23,119 bases of DNA from Faecalibacterium sp. UBA1762 (GTDB lineage Bacteria > Bacillota > Clostridia > Oscillospirales > Ruminococcaceae): NCBI GenBank assembly GCA_002314755.1, contig DCHC01000021.1, forward strand, positions 1-23,119, written 5' to 3'. The notes under the pieces were generated by a model. The model searched no databases, was not told the origin of the DNA, and worked only from the letters and a program-made list of their open reading frames with translations. Each line of letters begins with the position of its first letter. The first letter of the stretch is position 1. A program made the position numbers and the translations under genes. Below are positions 1 to 8,100 of this stretch, piece after piece.

Positions 1-17
1 ATTTATCGAGGTTCCCT
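1..17 (+). repeat. Terminal inverted repeat, left copy
   Basis: The first 17 bases, ATTTATCGAGGTTCCCT, occur again as a perfect reverse complement at 23098-23114. The left copy starts at the very first base, so it may continue outside the window. Both copies lie just upstream of an inward-facing gene in the same relative orientation. This could be the end of a dispersed repeat or insertion element, or a shared regulatory site. No target duplication or transposase is visible. Confidence 0.6.
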
Positions 18-22
18 ATAAT
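17..22 (+). promoter_or_regulatory. Possible -10 box upstream of the asparaginase gene
   Basis: TATAAT, a perfect sigma-A -10 match, directly abuts the terminal repeat and lies 45 bases before the first gene. The matching -35 box would fall outside the window, so the promoter cannot be confirmed. If the repeat is an element end, this could be a hybrid promoter. Confidence 0.3.
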
Positions 23-66
23 AAAAGAGTAAATATGCACAGAGTATGGAAACGAGGAGAGTGATA

Positions 67-993
67 ATGATGTGGGGAACGATTGCCACATGGCCGTTCT
101 CATTGCAGGCAGTAGAAAAAGCCGCAGCTGTACTACAGAAAAACGGTACGGCTATGGACGCCGCGGAGCAGGGAATCCATTTGGTGGAAACTGATTTGTC
201 TATTGAAAGCGTCGGACGGGGCGGCTGGTTGAATGCGGACGGCAAGCTGGAACTGGATGCGGCCATGATGAACGGCGACACATTGGAGATCGGCGCCGTG
301 GCAGGGGTACAGCATTATGAGCATCCGGTCAGCATTGCGCGCGCGGTGATGGAGCATACCCGTCACAATATGATCATCGGAAAAGGTGCGGAAAGCTTTG
401 CCTGCTCCATGGGTATAAAGGCAGCTGACGATACGTATATGATTCCGGAAAACATCAGAAAGATCTGGCAGCAAAACAAAGAAAACCCGATCGGCCATGA
501 TACCATTGGCATCATCTCGGTCGATCAAAACGGGACAGTTGTCTCGGCCACCTCTACAAGCGGTGCAAACGGAAAGATTCCCGGCCGTGTGGGAGATTCG
601 CCGCTTGTCGGCAGCGGTTTTTATGCAGACAGTCAAATCGGCGGTGCTGCCGCTACCGGGCTGGGCGAGGATATTATGCGTACCTGCTGCTCCTTTCGTT
701 GTGTTCAGCTGATGGCAAGCGGAATGACACCGCAGCAGGCAGTAGAAACGGTTGTCAGAACTGCCCACGAGGCGATACTTGCCCACGGCAGAAAGCCGGA
801 TTGTATCGCATTGGTCTGCATGAATAAACACGGCCAGTTCGGAGCAGCTGCCAATCACACCGGTTTTTCTTATGCGGTATGTACGGAAAATCACCCGGCA
901 CAGATCATCGGGGTTTCCCCGCTGGCGGGCTGCTGCATAGATTGCTTTGTGCCGGAGATAAACCAAACCGTAAAAGGAGAAGATGGAATATGA
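67..993 (+). CDS. N4-(beta-N-acetylglucosaminyl)-L-asparaginase (aspartylglucosaminidase family)
   Basis: An Ntn-hydrolase of the aspartylglucosaminidase family, which splits the GlcNAc-asparagine bond left after proteolysis of N-glycoproteins. The autocleavage site is clear in GHDTIGIIS, where Thr146 (counted from this start) is the expected new N-terminal nucleophile. It is followed by the family motifs GRVGDSPLVGSGFYAD and GGAAATGLGEDIMR, and the N-terminal TWP motif is present. The length (308 aa) suits a bacterial precursor that matures into alpha and beta chains. No signal peptide is seen, so it is probably cytoplasmic, unlike some secreted bacterial relatives. An in-frame ATG at 46 exists, but AGGAGA at 55-60 fits the ATG at 67. 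Its stop overlaps the next start (ATGA, 990-993), indicating translational coupling. The assignment to the family is firm; the exact substrate is inferred. Confidence 0.9.
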   Translation: MMWGTIATWPFSLQAVEKAAAVLQKNGTAMDAAEQGIHLVETDLSIESVGRGGWLNADGKLELDAAMMNGDTLEIGAVAGVQHYEHPVSIARAVMEHTRHNMIIGKGAESFACSMGIKAADDTYMIPENIRKIWQQNKENPIGHDTIGIISVDQNGTVVSATSTSGANGKIPGRVGDSPLVGSGFYADSQIGGAAATGLGEDIMRTCCSFRCVQLMASGMTPQQAVETVVRTAHEAILAHGRKPDCIALVCMNKHGQFGAAANHTGFSYAVCTENHPAQIIGVSPLAGCCIDCFVPEINQTVKGEDGI

Positions 994-2030
994 AAGGAAA
1001 CTATAGAGTAAAAGAGCCGATCATCGAGCCAAATCCGCCGGTATGCCTTTGCAAACGGGCAAAAGGTACCCCGGGCAAGCTGGACGGAGACCTGAACAAG
1101 CCGTTTTGGCAGCAAACAGAGTGGATGCAGGATTTTCACGATATCGAGGGTGACAGCAAGCCCTTGCCCCGAAAAAAGACCATGGTGAAGGTATTATGGA
1201 ACCAGGAGGCGCTGTATGTCGGGGCTTACCTGCAGGATGACACCATTTGGGCTACGGTGACGCAGCGGGATGATATTATCTATGTAGACAATGATTTTGA
1301 GGTGTTTTTGGCGCCCAACGATTCTACCCATCAGTATTATGAGCTGGAAATGAACGCAATGAATACCGTGTGGGATCTGATGATGGATAAGCCGCAGCGT
1401 GACTGTGTGCGCCGCATTATCAGCTGGGATATTAAGGGGCTGGAAACAGCCGTTAAAATTGACGGAAAGCTGAATGACCCCTCTGCGGATAACAAGGGGT
1501 GGTCGCTTGAAATTAAAATACCCTGGTTTTCTTTGCGGGAATGCGGTCAGGATGAGTGCATGCCCTCTCACATTGTCCCGGACCTTGGCGAAATTTGGCG
1601 TATGGATTTTTCCCGTGTGGAATGGGAGGTTCAGGTGCAGAATAATCAATATGTGAAAATAACCGACCCGCAAACCAATCAGCCTTTGCCGGAGAACAAC
1701 TGGCTGTGGGCGCCCACCGGGGTGATCGACGCGCATATGCCGGAAAGATGGGGCTATTTGGTCTTTACCGAAAACGGAGAGGAGTATCCCTTGCCGGCTG
1801 AAGACCAGGCAAAGCTGCTGCTGCGCAAGTTGTATTATAGGCAGCACGCTTATTGCTGCAAGGAGGGCCGTTTTACAGAGGATATCCATCTGCTTTTGGG
1901 CGAGCAGGCCGACCGGTATCATCTGCGTGCTTTTGTGACGCCCAGTATGTTTGAAGCGATTGCCGACTTTGACGGAAAAGAGTACCATATTCGGCAGGAC
2001 GGCTATGTCTGGTGCGGCGATGAATACTGA
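990..2030 (+). CDS. Carbohydrate-binding family 9-like protein (CBM9-like)
   Basis: A 346-aa protein resembling the CBM9-like (DUF1083-type) proteins of Firmicutes and Bacteroidetes, a beta-sandwich fold related to xylanase CBM9 modules. Features seen are LDGDLNKPFW at residues 31-40, VKVLWNQEALYVGAYLQDD at about 66-84, NDFEVFLAPN at 101-110, a conserved-looking region with WSLEIKIPW, and the C-terminal YYRQ tail (LRKLYYRQHAY) common in these stand-alone proteins. No catalytic domain and no signal peptide are visible, so a cytoplasmic carbohydrate-binding or unknown enzymatic role is likely. The start at 990 has GGAGA at 976-980 and overlaps the asparaginase stop by four bases. An upstream in-frame start at 879 would lie inside the asparaginase gene and is unlikely. 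Ligand unknown. Confidence 0.8.
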   Translation: MKGNYRVKEPIIEPNPPVCLCKRAKGTPGKLDGDLNKPFWQQTEWMQDFHDIEGDSKPLPRKKTMVKVLWNQEALYVGAYLQDDTIWATVTQRDDIIYVDNDFEVFLAPNDSTHQYYELEMNAMNTVWDLMMDKPQRDCVRRIISWDIKGLETAVKIDGKLNDPSADNKGWSLEIKIPWFSLRECGQDECMPSHIVPDLGEIWRMDFSRVEWEVQVQNNQYVKITDPQTNQPLPENNWLWAPTGVIDAHMPERWGYLVFTENGEEYPLPAEDQAKLLLRKLYYRQHAYCCKEGRFTEDIHLLLGEQADRYHLRAFVTPSMFEAIADFDGKEYHIRQDGYVWCGDEY

Positions 2031-2170
2031 AAGTCACTTTCTGCATACATTTCCCTCCGGACGTGCCATCTCGCCAGTGACACCGGTCATCGGTTGGAAC
2101 CGGTGGGAAAGTGGGTGGCGCCCTTTTCTGTAGCCCAGTCCTTTATGGAAACGGAATTGCCGGGTTTAAA
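2031..2170 (+). pseudogene. Possible decayed coding remnant after the CBM9-like gene
   Basis: The gap before the esterase gene is GC-rich and has protein-like stretches in two frames. One frame (about 2040-2133) reads HTFPSGRAISPVTPVIGWN. The frame shared with the upstream gene (about 2094-2180) reads VGKWVAPFSVAQSFMETE and then ELPGLNLFR before a stop. This could be a frameshifted remnant of a lost gene or of an extended C-terminus. I recognise no family. A hairpin (CACCGGT at 2081-2087 pairing with ACCGGTG at 2099-2105, no T run) lies in the same stretch, so chance coding appearance is possible. Confidence 0.25.
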
Positions 2171-2173
2171 TCT

Positions 2174-2202
2174 TTTCCGTTAACAATGTGGTATCTTATA
2201 AT
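2174..2202 (+). promoter_or_regulatory. Possible promoter of the SGNH esterase gene
   Basis: A perfect TATAAT at 2197-2202 sits in an AT-rich stretch 53 bases before the esterase ATG. The best -35 at 17 bases spacing (TTTCCG, 2174-2179) is poor. It is plausible because the 224-base gap makes plain read-through from the upstream pair less certain. Confidence 0.35.
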
Positions 2203-2254
2203 ATATTTATCGATCTTTTTTTAGTAAAACAGTTACGACAAAGGAGTATCCCAC

Positions 2255-3145
2255 ATGAAAAAGAATGCAGAGGTTTTTATTTTATTGGGTCAGTCCAATG
2301 CAGTAGGCCACGATCTGCCTATGCAGGAGAAGGATGTCATAACCGATCCCATGGCCTATGTTTACGGTCTGTCACGGGCGGATAACCAAAATCTGTATCC
2401 GGAAAAATTGACCTTCTCCGGATATCAGTCTGCCGGGATGAATTTGGCAGAGGAACAGGATAACACCTACTCTTTGGCAAACTGTCTGGCAGCACAGTGG
2501 GAAAAGGAAGCCCGGAAAAACCCGGATATGCCGGATTTATATATCATCCAAATTGCTATCGGCGCGCAGGGAATCGGCCCGGGATTTATGTGGAATCCGG
2601 ATTATCCCCAGCAGCTGATTCCCGGCAAGCTTGGCGTAGTCCGTATTTCGCTGTTTCCGTTTACGCAGCGAATTCTATCTCTGCTGAAGCCCACCTTTGC
2701 ACAGATGGGTGTGGATTATCACATAATGGGGGTTCATTGGCGCGGCGGTGAAGATGACACCGCCGTCCAGACTCCGAAATCGCTTATTCCGAACCTAAAG
2801 CCGCTTTATGAAAGACTATTTGAAATGCTGCGCTCCTCTTTGGGCGAGCTGCCGAAAACCGTGCTTTATCAGATGAGGTACGGAGAAAAGACCTACGAAC
2901 GGCCAGGCACGGATAATTTAAGGGATTCGGCGTCGGTCAACAACCGACTTTTTGCCGAATTTGCCGAAAAATATCCCCAGATATCGCTGTTTGACCCGTT
3001 CTCTCTGTCCCTATACCGGCCGGAGGATCCGCAGACCTGGGGTATCTTTTCCCCGGAGGACGGCGTACATTACTCTGCTGCTGCCAACTGCGAAATTGCC
3101 GAAAAAATACTTGCTGAATATCTGGCAGATACATCGAAAAAATAA
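2255..3145 (+). CDS. SGNH-hydrolase / sialate O-acetylesterase-like carbohydrate esterase
   Basis: A 296-aa putative ester hydrolase. The N-terminal block FILLGQSNAVG contains the GQSN signature of sialate O-acetylesterase and CE6-type SGNH hydrolases, with Ser14 as the nucleophile. The C-terminal EDGVHYS supplies the DxxH block, with Asp269 and His272 completing the triad. No signal peptide precedes the GQSN motif, so the enzyme should be cytoplasmic. It would remove acetyl or other acyl groups from imported sugars; the substrate cannot be read from the sequence. AAGGAG at 2241-2246 lies 8 bases before the ATG. It lies between the CBM9-like gene and the GH38 gene, consistent with clearing ester decorations that block glycosidases. 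Confidence 0.8.
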   Translation: MKKNAEVFILLGQSNAVGHDLPMQEKDVITDPMAYVYGLSRADNQNLYPEKLTFSGYQSAGMNLAEEQDNTYSLANCLAAQWEKEARKNPDMPDLYIIQIAIGAQGIGPGFMWNPDYPQQLIPGKLGVVRISLFPFTQRILSLLKPTFAQMGVDYHIMGVHWRGGEDDTAVQTPKSLIPNLKPLYERLFEMLRSSLGELPKTVLYQMRYGEKTYERPGTDNLRDSASVNNRLFAEFAEKYPQISLFDPFSLSLYRPEDPQTWGIFSPEDGVHYSAAANCEIAEKILAEYLADTSKK

Positions 3146-3364
3146 ATCAGATCAACATACCTTTACGGTTTGCGATTATTTCAGCGACACTTTTTTACGG
3201 GATTCATTGACAACAAAGCCGAACCATGGTACGCTCATAACCGTAATGAGCAAAGGCGTTCATTCAAACGGAGGAGCTTTCTCCACTGATTGGATGAGCG
3301 CTTTTTTGATTGCAGCAAGGTGTGTTATAAATGTATATACCAAATCAGAAAGAAAATAGTCAGC

Positions 3365-3427
3365 ATAAAATATACCGATCAAGAGGTATTGCAATATGTC
3401 AAGGAGGAGAATGTCAAATTTATCCGG
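3365..3427 (+). pseudogene. Fragment resembling the N-terminus of glutamine synthetase
   Basis: Within a 78-codon open frame (3290-3526), 21 codons read IKYTDQEVLQYVKEENVKFIR. This closely follows the N-terminal pattern of type I glutamine synthetase (the EENVKFIRL..F.D.FG region) as remembered. Directly after FIR the expected FxDxFG continuation is lost and the frame turns into Asn/Lys-rich sequence. The rest of the roughly 440-aa enzyme is absent. An AAGGAGGAG run falls inside the fragment by codon use. It is most likely a relic of a deleted or recombined glnA; a small independent ORF is less likely. Confidence 0.45.
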
Positions 3428-3471
3428 AATGTTTTTAACCGAAATAAAAAGACTTTTTGCAATAACCCCTG

Positions 3472-3499
3472 TTGGCAAGACCGAAAAATGATGTATAAT
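3472..3499 (+). promoter_or_regulatory. Sigma-A promoter for the GH38 transcription unit
   Basis: TTGGCA (3472-3477) and TATAAT (3494-3499) are separated by 16 bases, nearly consensus. The GH38 ATG lies 78 bases downstream of the -10. Two copies of AAATCAG (3511-3517 and 3530-3536) lie in the predicted leader, 19 bases apart, and might bind a regulator. The rest of the 432-base gap after the esterase gene holds the glutamine synthetase-like fragment and no other recognisable feature. Confidence 0.7.
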
Positions 3500-3577
3500 A
3501 CAGATAAAGAAAATCAGTTTGGGTAAATGAAATCAGCAGCACGGTTCCTGCCGCCATTCTGAAAAGGGGTAAATGTC

Positions 3578-6226
3578 ATGGATCAATCCTTGCAGACAGT
3601 CAAAGAGATTCACCTGATTCCATATTGCCACACCGACTACGCCTGGACCAATCCCAGAGCCTGGCACATCAGCCGGTATCTGGATTCTCTTCGCGAAACA
3701 CTGGAGAAAATGAGGCAAAACCCGCAGTATACCGGCACGCTGGACAATGCGGTCCACTCTTTACAGGCTTTTATCCGGTACTACCCGGCGCTGTTCCCCG
3801 ACTTGAAGGATGCTATTACGCAGGGCAGAATAGCGGTGGCAAACGGCGGCTATTCCCTGGCACGGCCGACACAGGTGGGGGAGGAAACCTATCTGCGCAA
3901 CCTGATTGCAGGGGATGTCTATTTCCGAAGCCTGTTTGAAGAAGATCCGGCACACCCGCTGCCCATCCGTTGTCTTTTCAATGCGGATACCGGCTGCGGT
4001 CACCCGCAGCTGCCTCAGATTATCCGTTTGATGGGGTATGACAGTTATTTCTTTCAACGACCGGAATGCTTTTTCAATAAAGTAAAGCTTCCGAATCAGT
4101 TTATCTGGCAGGGGTTGGACGGCAGTCGGATCACTGCGGCAAGGGGAAATTACGGCGGTTTCTTTTTGTGCGATTATTTAGAAAAGCCGCCTACAGCGGA
4201 AGCTTTCCCCCGTCTGAAGCAGGCTTTTTGGAAGCAGGAGCTATCCGGTCGGCTGAAGTGCCAGTCCAGCCCGATAGTGACCCAGTTTGTCGGCTGCGAC
4301 AACACCTTACCCGACCGCAACCTACAGGACTCCCCCCTCTATCTGGATGATTTTATCCGTCTGTGGAATCAAACCGAAGAAAGCCGGATGGGCTATTCCA
4401 CCCTGAACCGATTTTTTGACGCGCTGCAGACCCAACCCTTGCCGGTGGTAACCGGAGATATCAACCCGGAGGAGCTTACCTACAATATCCCCAAAAAGGG
4501 CAACCAATCCCTGTGGTATGCCCGCGGTCAGGCGGATCGGCTATTGACTGAATGGGAGACCCTGTCTGTAATGGCCGGTCGGTACGGTGTGCCCTATCCG
4601 GAGCAGCAGCTGGCGGAAAGCTGGCAGACCCTGTATGAAATCACCGGTCATGCAACCGATTTTGCCCTGCAACAGGATGAGCCGGAGCTGACCGATGCCG
4701 CCCGTTGGGTGGTGGATACCGCTTGCCGAGGCATACGCAGGGCAAGGCAGGCACTGGCGGATGCTTTTGCCCTGTTCGGCAAAAACACCTATACGGTATG
4801 TAATCCCACCGGTTTTACCCGGCAGGAAACCATGCTGGTCCCTTTGACCGAAACCTTCGGTCTCACCGATTTTTCACTACAGGACGATACCGGCAATACG
4901 CTGCCGTATAGCGTGGTAGATTATTCCAGCGGGGATAAAATCAACCGCAGCGGCGGCGAATGCTGCGTCACTGTCGCGGTGACTGTTACAGTGCCCGCTT
5001 TTGGGGTGACCCGGTTGACGGTCTGCCCGGTAGAGGGCATATCTGTGCGGGAAAAAACGCCCGCCCATTATTTACTGACCGGTCCCGGGGCGTCCCGGCA
5101 GCATCTAAATGATTTTACCTTACAGTGCGGCAAAACCGCAGTCCGGTTTGCCGGGGGACTGCCGGTAGAGATCACCGGCTCAGACGCCGACCGGACATGC
5201 CGGATCTTTGCCGACGGGAAGCCACTGGTTAACCTGTATTTTCACTCTACCGCACCCTCGACCGATTGGCTGTTCCGCACCGATATTTTGCATACTGATG
5301 CCTTTTGCCCTCAAAAATCGACACAACTGTGTGTCACGCCCCGGTATGCCTGCATTGCGGTTTGCGGCACGATGGCAGGACAGCCCGCAGAGCTGACCTT
5401 TACCCTGAACGAACAGGGTACCCTGCAGCTGCGGGCAGCATGTACCGCCCCCGAACAGGATGGCTTTTTTGCGGTAGAATCTCCCACCGACGGCAGTGGA
5501 AATATCTGCTGTGATATTCCCTTTGGCAGACGGAGCCTCCGCTTTGCAGAGATCAAAAACCGGCCCGATCGGTACGATCATGGGGGAGAGATCTCTATGC
5601 AGGGCGGGTTTGGCGCCAAAAGCTTTTTGCAGTTTGCCCCCGAAAAAGGGCAGGCAATGGCGCTGGTGGGGGTTGATACCGCCTGCTATGCCCGATATGA
5701 TCTGACAAACGATCAGGTGGGCTGGATATTGAACGCCCACTACCGGCCGGATAAACCGGAGCAGACTGTGCGCATCTGGGAGCACCAACTGAACGCCCGG
5801 GCGTTTGCCTGCCCGGAGCAGCAGCATTACGCCCTTGCGTTAGTGCCTTTTGCGACAGACCCGGCAGGCCTTGCCCGTGCCGCCCGGGGCCTACGGCACC
5901 CTCTTGTGGCAGTAAAAGGCTTTGGCTGCGGGCAGCAGCTGCCGCCGACTGCCATTTGCCGGGCACAAACGGAGCAACTGATTTTTACCGGCTGTTATTG
6001 GCAGGACAGTCACCTGATTCTTCGGGGATATGAGGCACAGGGTAAAAACGGCGTCGCGCCGTTGCTATTTGCGGACCGGGTCACATCCGCATATAAAACC
6101 GATTTGCGGGGCAGGAAACTGGAAAAACTATACCCGCAAAAGACGGGTGAGGACGATGTCGGGCCGCTGATCACGCTGCCGGTCAGACCGTACGAGATTG
6201 TAACGGTGCAGATCGATTTTGGCTGA
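3578..6226 (+). CDS. Glycoside hydrolase family 38-type alpha-mannosidase
   Basis: An 882-aa retaining alpha-mannosidase-like enzyme. The N-terminal catalytic domain opens with IHLIPYCHTDYAW, giving the metal ligands His18 and Asp20. NADTGCGHPQLPQI places the nucleophile/metal ligand Asp137 in the position of the family's DTFGH-Q-PQI motif. GRIAVANGGYSLARPTQVGEE matches the region that normally reads GRWE-GG-WVE-D in GH38. The helical middle domain (about 310-370) ends in EITGHATDF, where His358 may stand for the fourth metal ligand, although the usual QFHD context is altered. The remainder is the beta-rich C-terminal part. No signal peptide is seen, so it probably trims imported mannosides inside the cell. 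GAAAAGGGG at 3561-3568 serves as ribosome site. It is followed after 33 bases by the cyclase-family gene. Linkage specificity is unknown. Confidence 0.8.
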   Translation: MDQSLQTVKEIHLIPYCHTDYAWTNPRAWHISRYLDSLRETLEKMRQNPQYTGTLDNAVHSLQAFIRYYPALFPDLKDAITQGRIAVANGGYSLARPTQVGEETYLRNLIAGDVYFRSLFEEDPAHPLPIRCLFNADTGCGHPQLPQIIRLMGYDSYFFQRPECFFNKVKLPNQFIWQGLDGSRITAARGNYGGFFLCDYLEKPPTAEAFPRLKQAFWKQELSGRLKCQSSPIVTQFVGCDNTLPDRNLQDSPLYLDDFIRLWNQTEESRMGYSTLNRFFDALQTQPLPVVTGDINPEELTYNIPKKGNQSLWYARGQADRLLTEWETLSVMAGRYGVPYPEQQLAESWQTLYEITGHATDFALQQDEPELTDAARWVVDTACRGIRRARQALADAFALFGKNTYTVCNPTGFTRQETMLVPLTETFGLTDFSLQDDTGNTLPYSVVDYSSGDKINRSGGECCVTVAVTVTVPAFGVTRLTVCPVEGISVREKTPAHYLLTGPGASRQHLNDFTLQCGKTAVRFAGGLPVEITGSDADRTCRIFADGKPLVNLYFHSTAPSTDWLFRTDILHTDAFCPQKSTQLCVTPRYACIAVCGTMAGQPAELTFTLNEQGTLQLRAACTAPEQDGFFAVESPTDGSGNICCDIPFGRRSLRFAEIKNRPDRYDHGGEISMQGGFGAKSFLQFAPEKGQAMALVGVDTACYARYDLTNDQVGWILNAHYRPDKPEQTVRIWEHQLNARAFACPEQQHYALALVPFATDPAGLARAARGLRHPLVAVKGFGCGQQLPPTAICRAQTEQLIFTGCYWQDSHLILRGYEAQGKNGVAPLLFADRVTSAYKTDLRGRKLEKLYPQKTGEDDVGPLITLPVRPYEIVTVQIDFG

Positions 6227-6259
6227 TATCAGAAGAAAGCTAAAGGAATGGTCACAAAA

Positions 6260-6868
6260 ATGAAGATTTTTGATATTTCACAAGAGGTATTTGGGTGCGA
6301 GGTTTTCCCGGGGGATATCTGTCCCGAAAGAAAGGTTTTAACAACCATAGGGGACGAATGTATCTATAATCTGACAGGGTTTACTATGTGTGCCCATAAC
6401 GGAACCCATGTGGATGCGCCGTATCATTTTTACCGTGACGGCAAAACCGTTGATCAGCTGCCACTGGAAAAATTGATCGGTAAATGCTTTGTGACATTTT
6501 TTAAAGGCGCAATCACACAGACAGACGCGCAGCACATCATGGAAAAGGCCAAAAGCGCCGATACCTCGGCTGCCAAAAGAATACTGATCGGCGGAGATAC
6601 CTTTGTCACCCTGGAAGCTGCCAAGGTGTTCGCAGAGGAAGAAGTGTTTCTGATCGGAAACGAATCTCAGACCGTTGGACCGACGGAGACCCCGGCGAAG
6701 GTTCATTACGAACTGCTGAAAAAGGAAGTTGTGCTGCTGGAAGGCATTCGGCTAAGCGGTATAAAAGAGGGCGTTTACTATTTAAACGCCGCGCCGCTTT
6801 CTCTGGGACAGGCGGACGGTGCGCCCTGCAGAGCTGTGCTGATAGATATGGAAACGGAAACCGGATAA
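6260..6868 (+). CDS. Cyclase-family protein (arylformamidase / kynurenine formamidase-like)
   Basis: A 202-aa metal-dependent hydrolase of the cyclase family (PF04199). The signature HxGTHxDxPxH is intact as HNGTHVDAPYHF, residues 46-57, giving His46, His50, Asp52 and His56 as metal ligands. FPGD near residue 17 matches the usual N-terminal P-G-D turn. Family members hydrolyse N-formylkynurenine, isatin or lactone-type rings. In a sugar cluster a lactone or amide sugar derivative is a plausible but unproven substrate. An ATG at 6248 gives four extra residues but abuts the AAAGGA site (6242-6247). The ATG at 6260 leaves 12 bases and begins the conserved KIFDIS segment, so it is preferred. It lies 33 bases after GH38 in the same unit. 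Confidence 0.8.
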   Translation: MKIFDISQEVFGCEVFPGDICPERKVLTTIGDECIYNLTGFTMCAHNGTHVDAPYHFYRDGKTVDQLPLEKLIGKCFVTFFKGAITQTDAQHIMEKAKSADTSAAKRILIGGDTFVTLEAAKVFAEEEVFLIGNESQTVGPTETPAKVHYELLKKEVVLLEGIRLSGIKEGVYYLNAAPLSLGQADGAPCRAVLIDMETETG

Positions 6869-6897
6869 AGCTTTGATTCGGGATGGGGGAGAATTTC

Positions 6898-8016
6898 ATG
6901 ATGACGTCAAGAGAACGGCTGTTAGCAGTCTGCCGCGGTGAAATGCCGGACAGAGTACCCATTTCCACCTACGAGCTGGTCGGATGGGATCAGCGCAATT
7001 TTTGCAATCTGGAGCCTTCCTATCACGGGCTGATGGAGTATATCCGTCAAAAAACGGATTGCATTGCCATGTGGGACCCTGCCAGCGATCAAAAACTGCT
7101 ATGTTCTGCCTACGATGCGCACCCGGAAACACAAAAAATTGAATTGCCGGACGGATACGAAAATGTGACGCGCTACCGCGTCGGCAACCGGGATCTGGTG
7201 ACGCGTACCCGTTTTATCAACGGCATTTATACCTCCTGGAAAACGGAACCCTTATGCAAGGACAGCAAGGATGTGGACGCACTGATGTCGTTACCGTTTG
7301 TGCCGGTTACTTTTGATTCTTCGGACGCCGGGCGCATTTGGAACGAGCTGGGTGACAGGGGAATTCTGATGCCCTCGTTAGCCGATCCGGCCTATCTTGC
7401 CATGGAGCTGATGGAGTTTGGCGAAAGTATGGTCTGGGTCATGTCGGAAACAGAATACTTTGAAAGCGTAGTGAAGGAACTGCATCGACGCAATATGATC
7501 AATTTGAAAACCATGCTGGAAACTACCGATGCGGACCTCTACCGAATATGCGGGCCGGAGTACATGTGCCCGCCCTACCTGCCGCCAAAGTATTTTGAGC
7601 GGTTTATGCTGCCCTACCTGACGGATATGGTACAACTGATCCACCAGTACAACAGGTTGGTACGCGTTCACTGCCACGGTCGTATCGGTCGGGTGATCGA
7701 TATGATCGTCGAGACCGGCTGCGACGGAACAGATCCGTGCGAAGAAATCCCAGACGGCGATACCACGCTGGAAGAACTGAAGGCCCGGGTTGGGGATAAA
7801 CTGACGTTGTTTGGCAGCATGCAGCTTAAACTGTTAGAAACCGGTTGCGTAGAGGATGTCCGCCGTGAAACCGCGCGGATGCTGGCAGCCGGAAAGCCGA
7901 ACGGTCGCTTTGTTCTCATGCCCACCGCTGCCCCTATCAATGTACCGCTGCGGGACAAAACGGTAGAAAATTACAAGGCCTACATTGATACGGCTTTGGC
8001 GTGCGCGGCGTACTGA
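6898..8016 (+). CDS. Uroporphyrinogen decarboxylase (URO-D) superfamily protein, methyltransferase-like
   Basis: A 372-aa member of the URO-D/cobalamin-methyltransferase (MtaA/CmuA-like) superfamily. The opening SRERLLAVCRGEMPDRVP is the typical first block (R-R---G--PDR-P). In the second half, VHCHGR (His258, Cys259, His260 from this start) and later Cys275 and Cys281 resemble the HxC...C zinc site of methylcobamide:thiol methyltransferases, rather than the porphyrin-binding Arg/Asp set of true HemE. Heme synthesis is therefore unlikely. Such proteins often sit in sugar-catabolic clusters of gut Clostridia, with unknown function; demethylation of O-methyl sugars is one possibility. GGGGGAG at 6885-6891 selects the ATG at 6898 over 6883. 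It is the last gene of the GH38 unit. Confidence 0.75.
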   Translation: MMTSRERLLAVCRGEMPDRVPISTYELVGWDQRNFCNLEPSYHGLMEYIRQKTDCIAMWDPASDQKLLCSAYDAHPETQKIELPDGYENVTRYRVGNRDLVTRTRFINGIYTSWKTEPLCKDSKDVDALMSLPFVPVTFDSSDAGRIWNELGDRGILMPSLADPAYLAMELMEFGESMVWVMSETEYFESVVKELHRRNMINLKTMLETTDADLYRICGPEYMCPPYLPPKYFERFMLPYLTDMVQLIHQYNRLVRVHCHGRIGRVIDMIVETGCDGTDPCEEIPDGDTTLEELKARVGDKLTLFGSMQLKLLETGCVEDVRRETARMLAAGKPNGRFVLMPTAAPINVPLRDKTVENYKAYIDTALACAAY

Positions 8017-8026
8017 ACGCACCTCC

Positions 8027-8057
8027 CCGGGTAATGCCGTTTCACCGCATTACCCGG
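8027..8057 (+). terminator. Strong hairpin after the URO-D-like gene
   Basis: CCGGGTAATGC (8027-8037) pairs perfectly with GCATTACCCGG (8047-8057) across a 9-base loop, starting 10 bases after the URO-D stop. No T run follows, so it may be an incomplete terminator or an RNA-stabilising hairpin between two transcription units rather than a full stop. Confidence 0.5.
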
Positions 8058-8100
8058 TTCGGTGACACAAACATAAAATGATTTCCGCCGCTGTTTTTCA

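Noticed and set aside
133..966. A 277-codon open frame antisense to the aspartylglucosaminidase gene
   Set aside because: It is a shadow of the well-supported + strand gene and has no recognisable domain.
5180..5827. A 215-codon open frame antisense to the GH38 gene
   Set aside because: Same reason: it is opposite a real gene, with low-complexity composition and no start signal.
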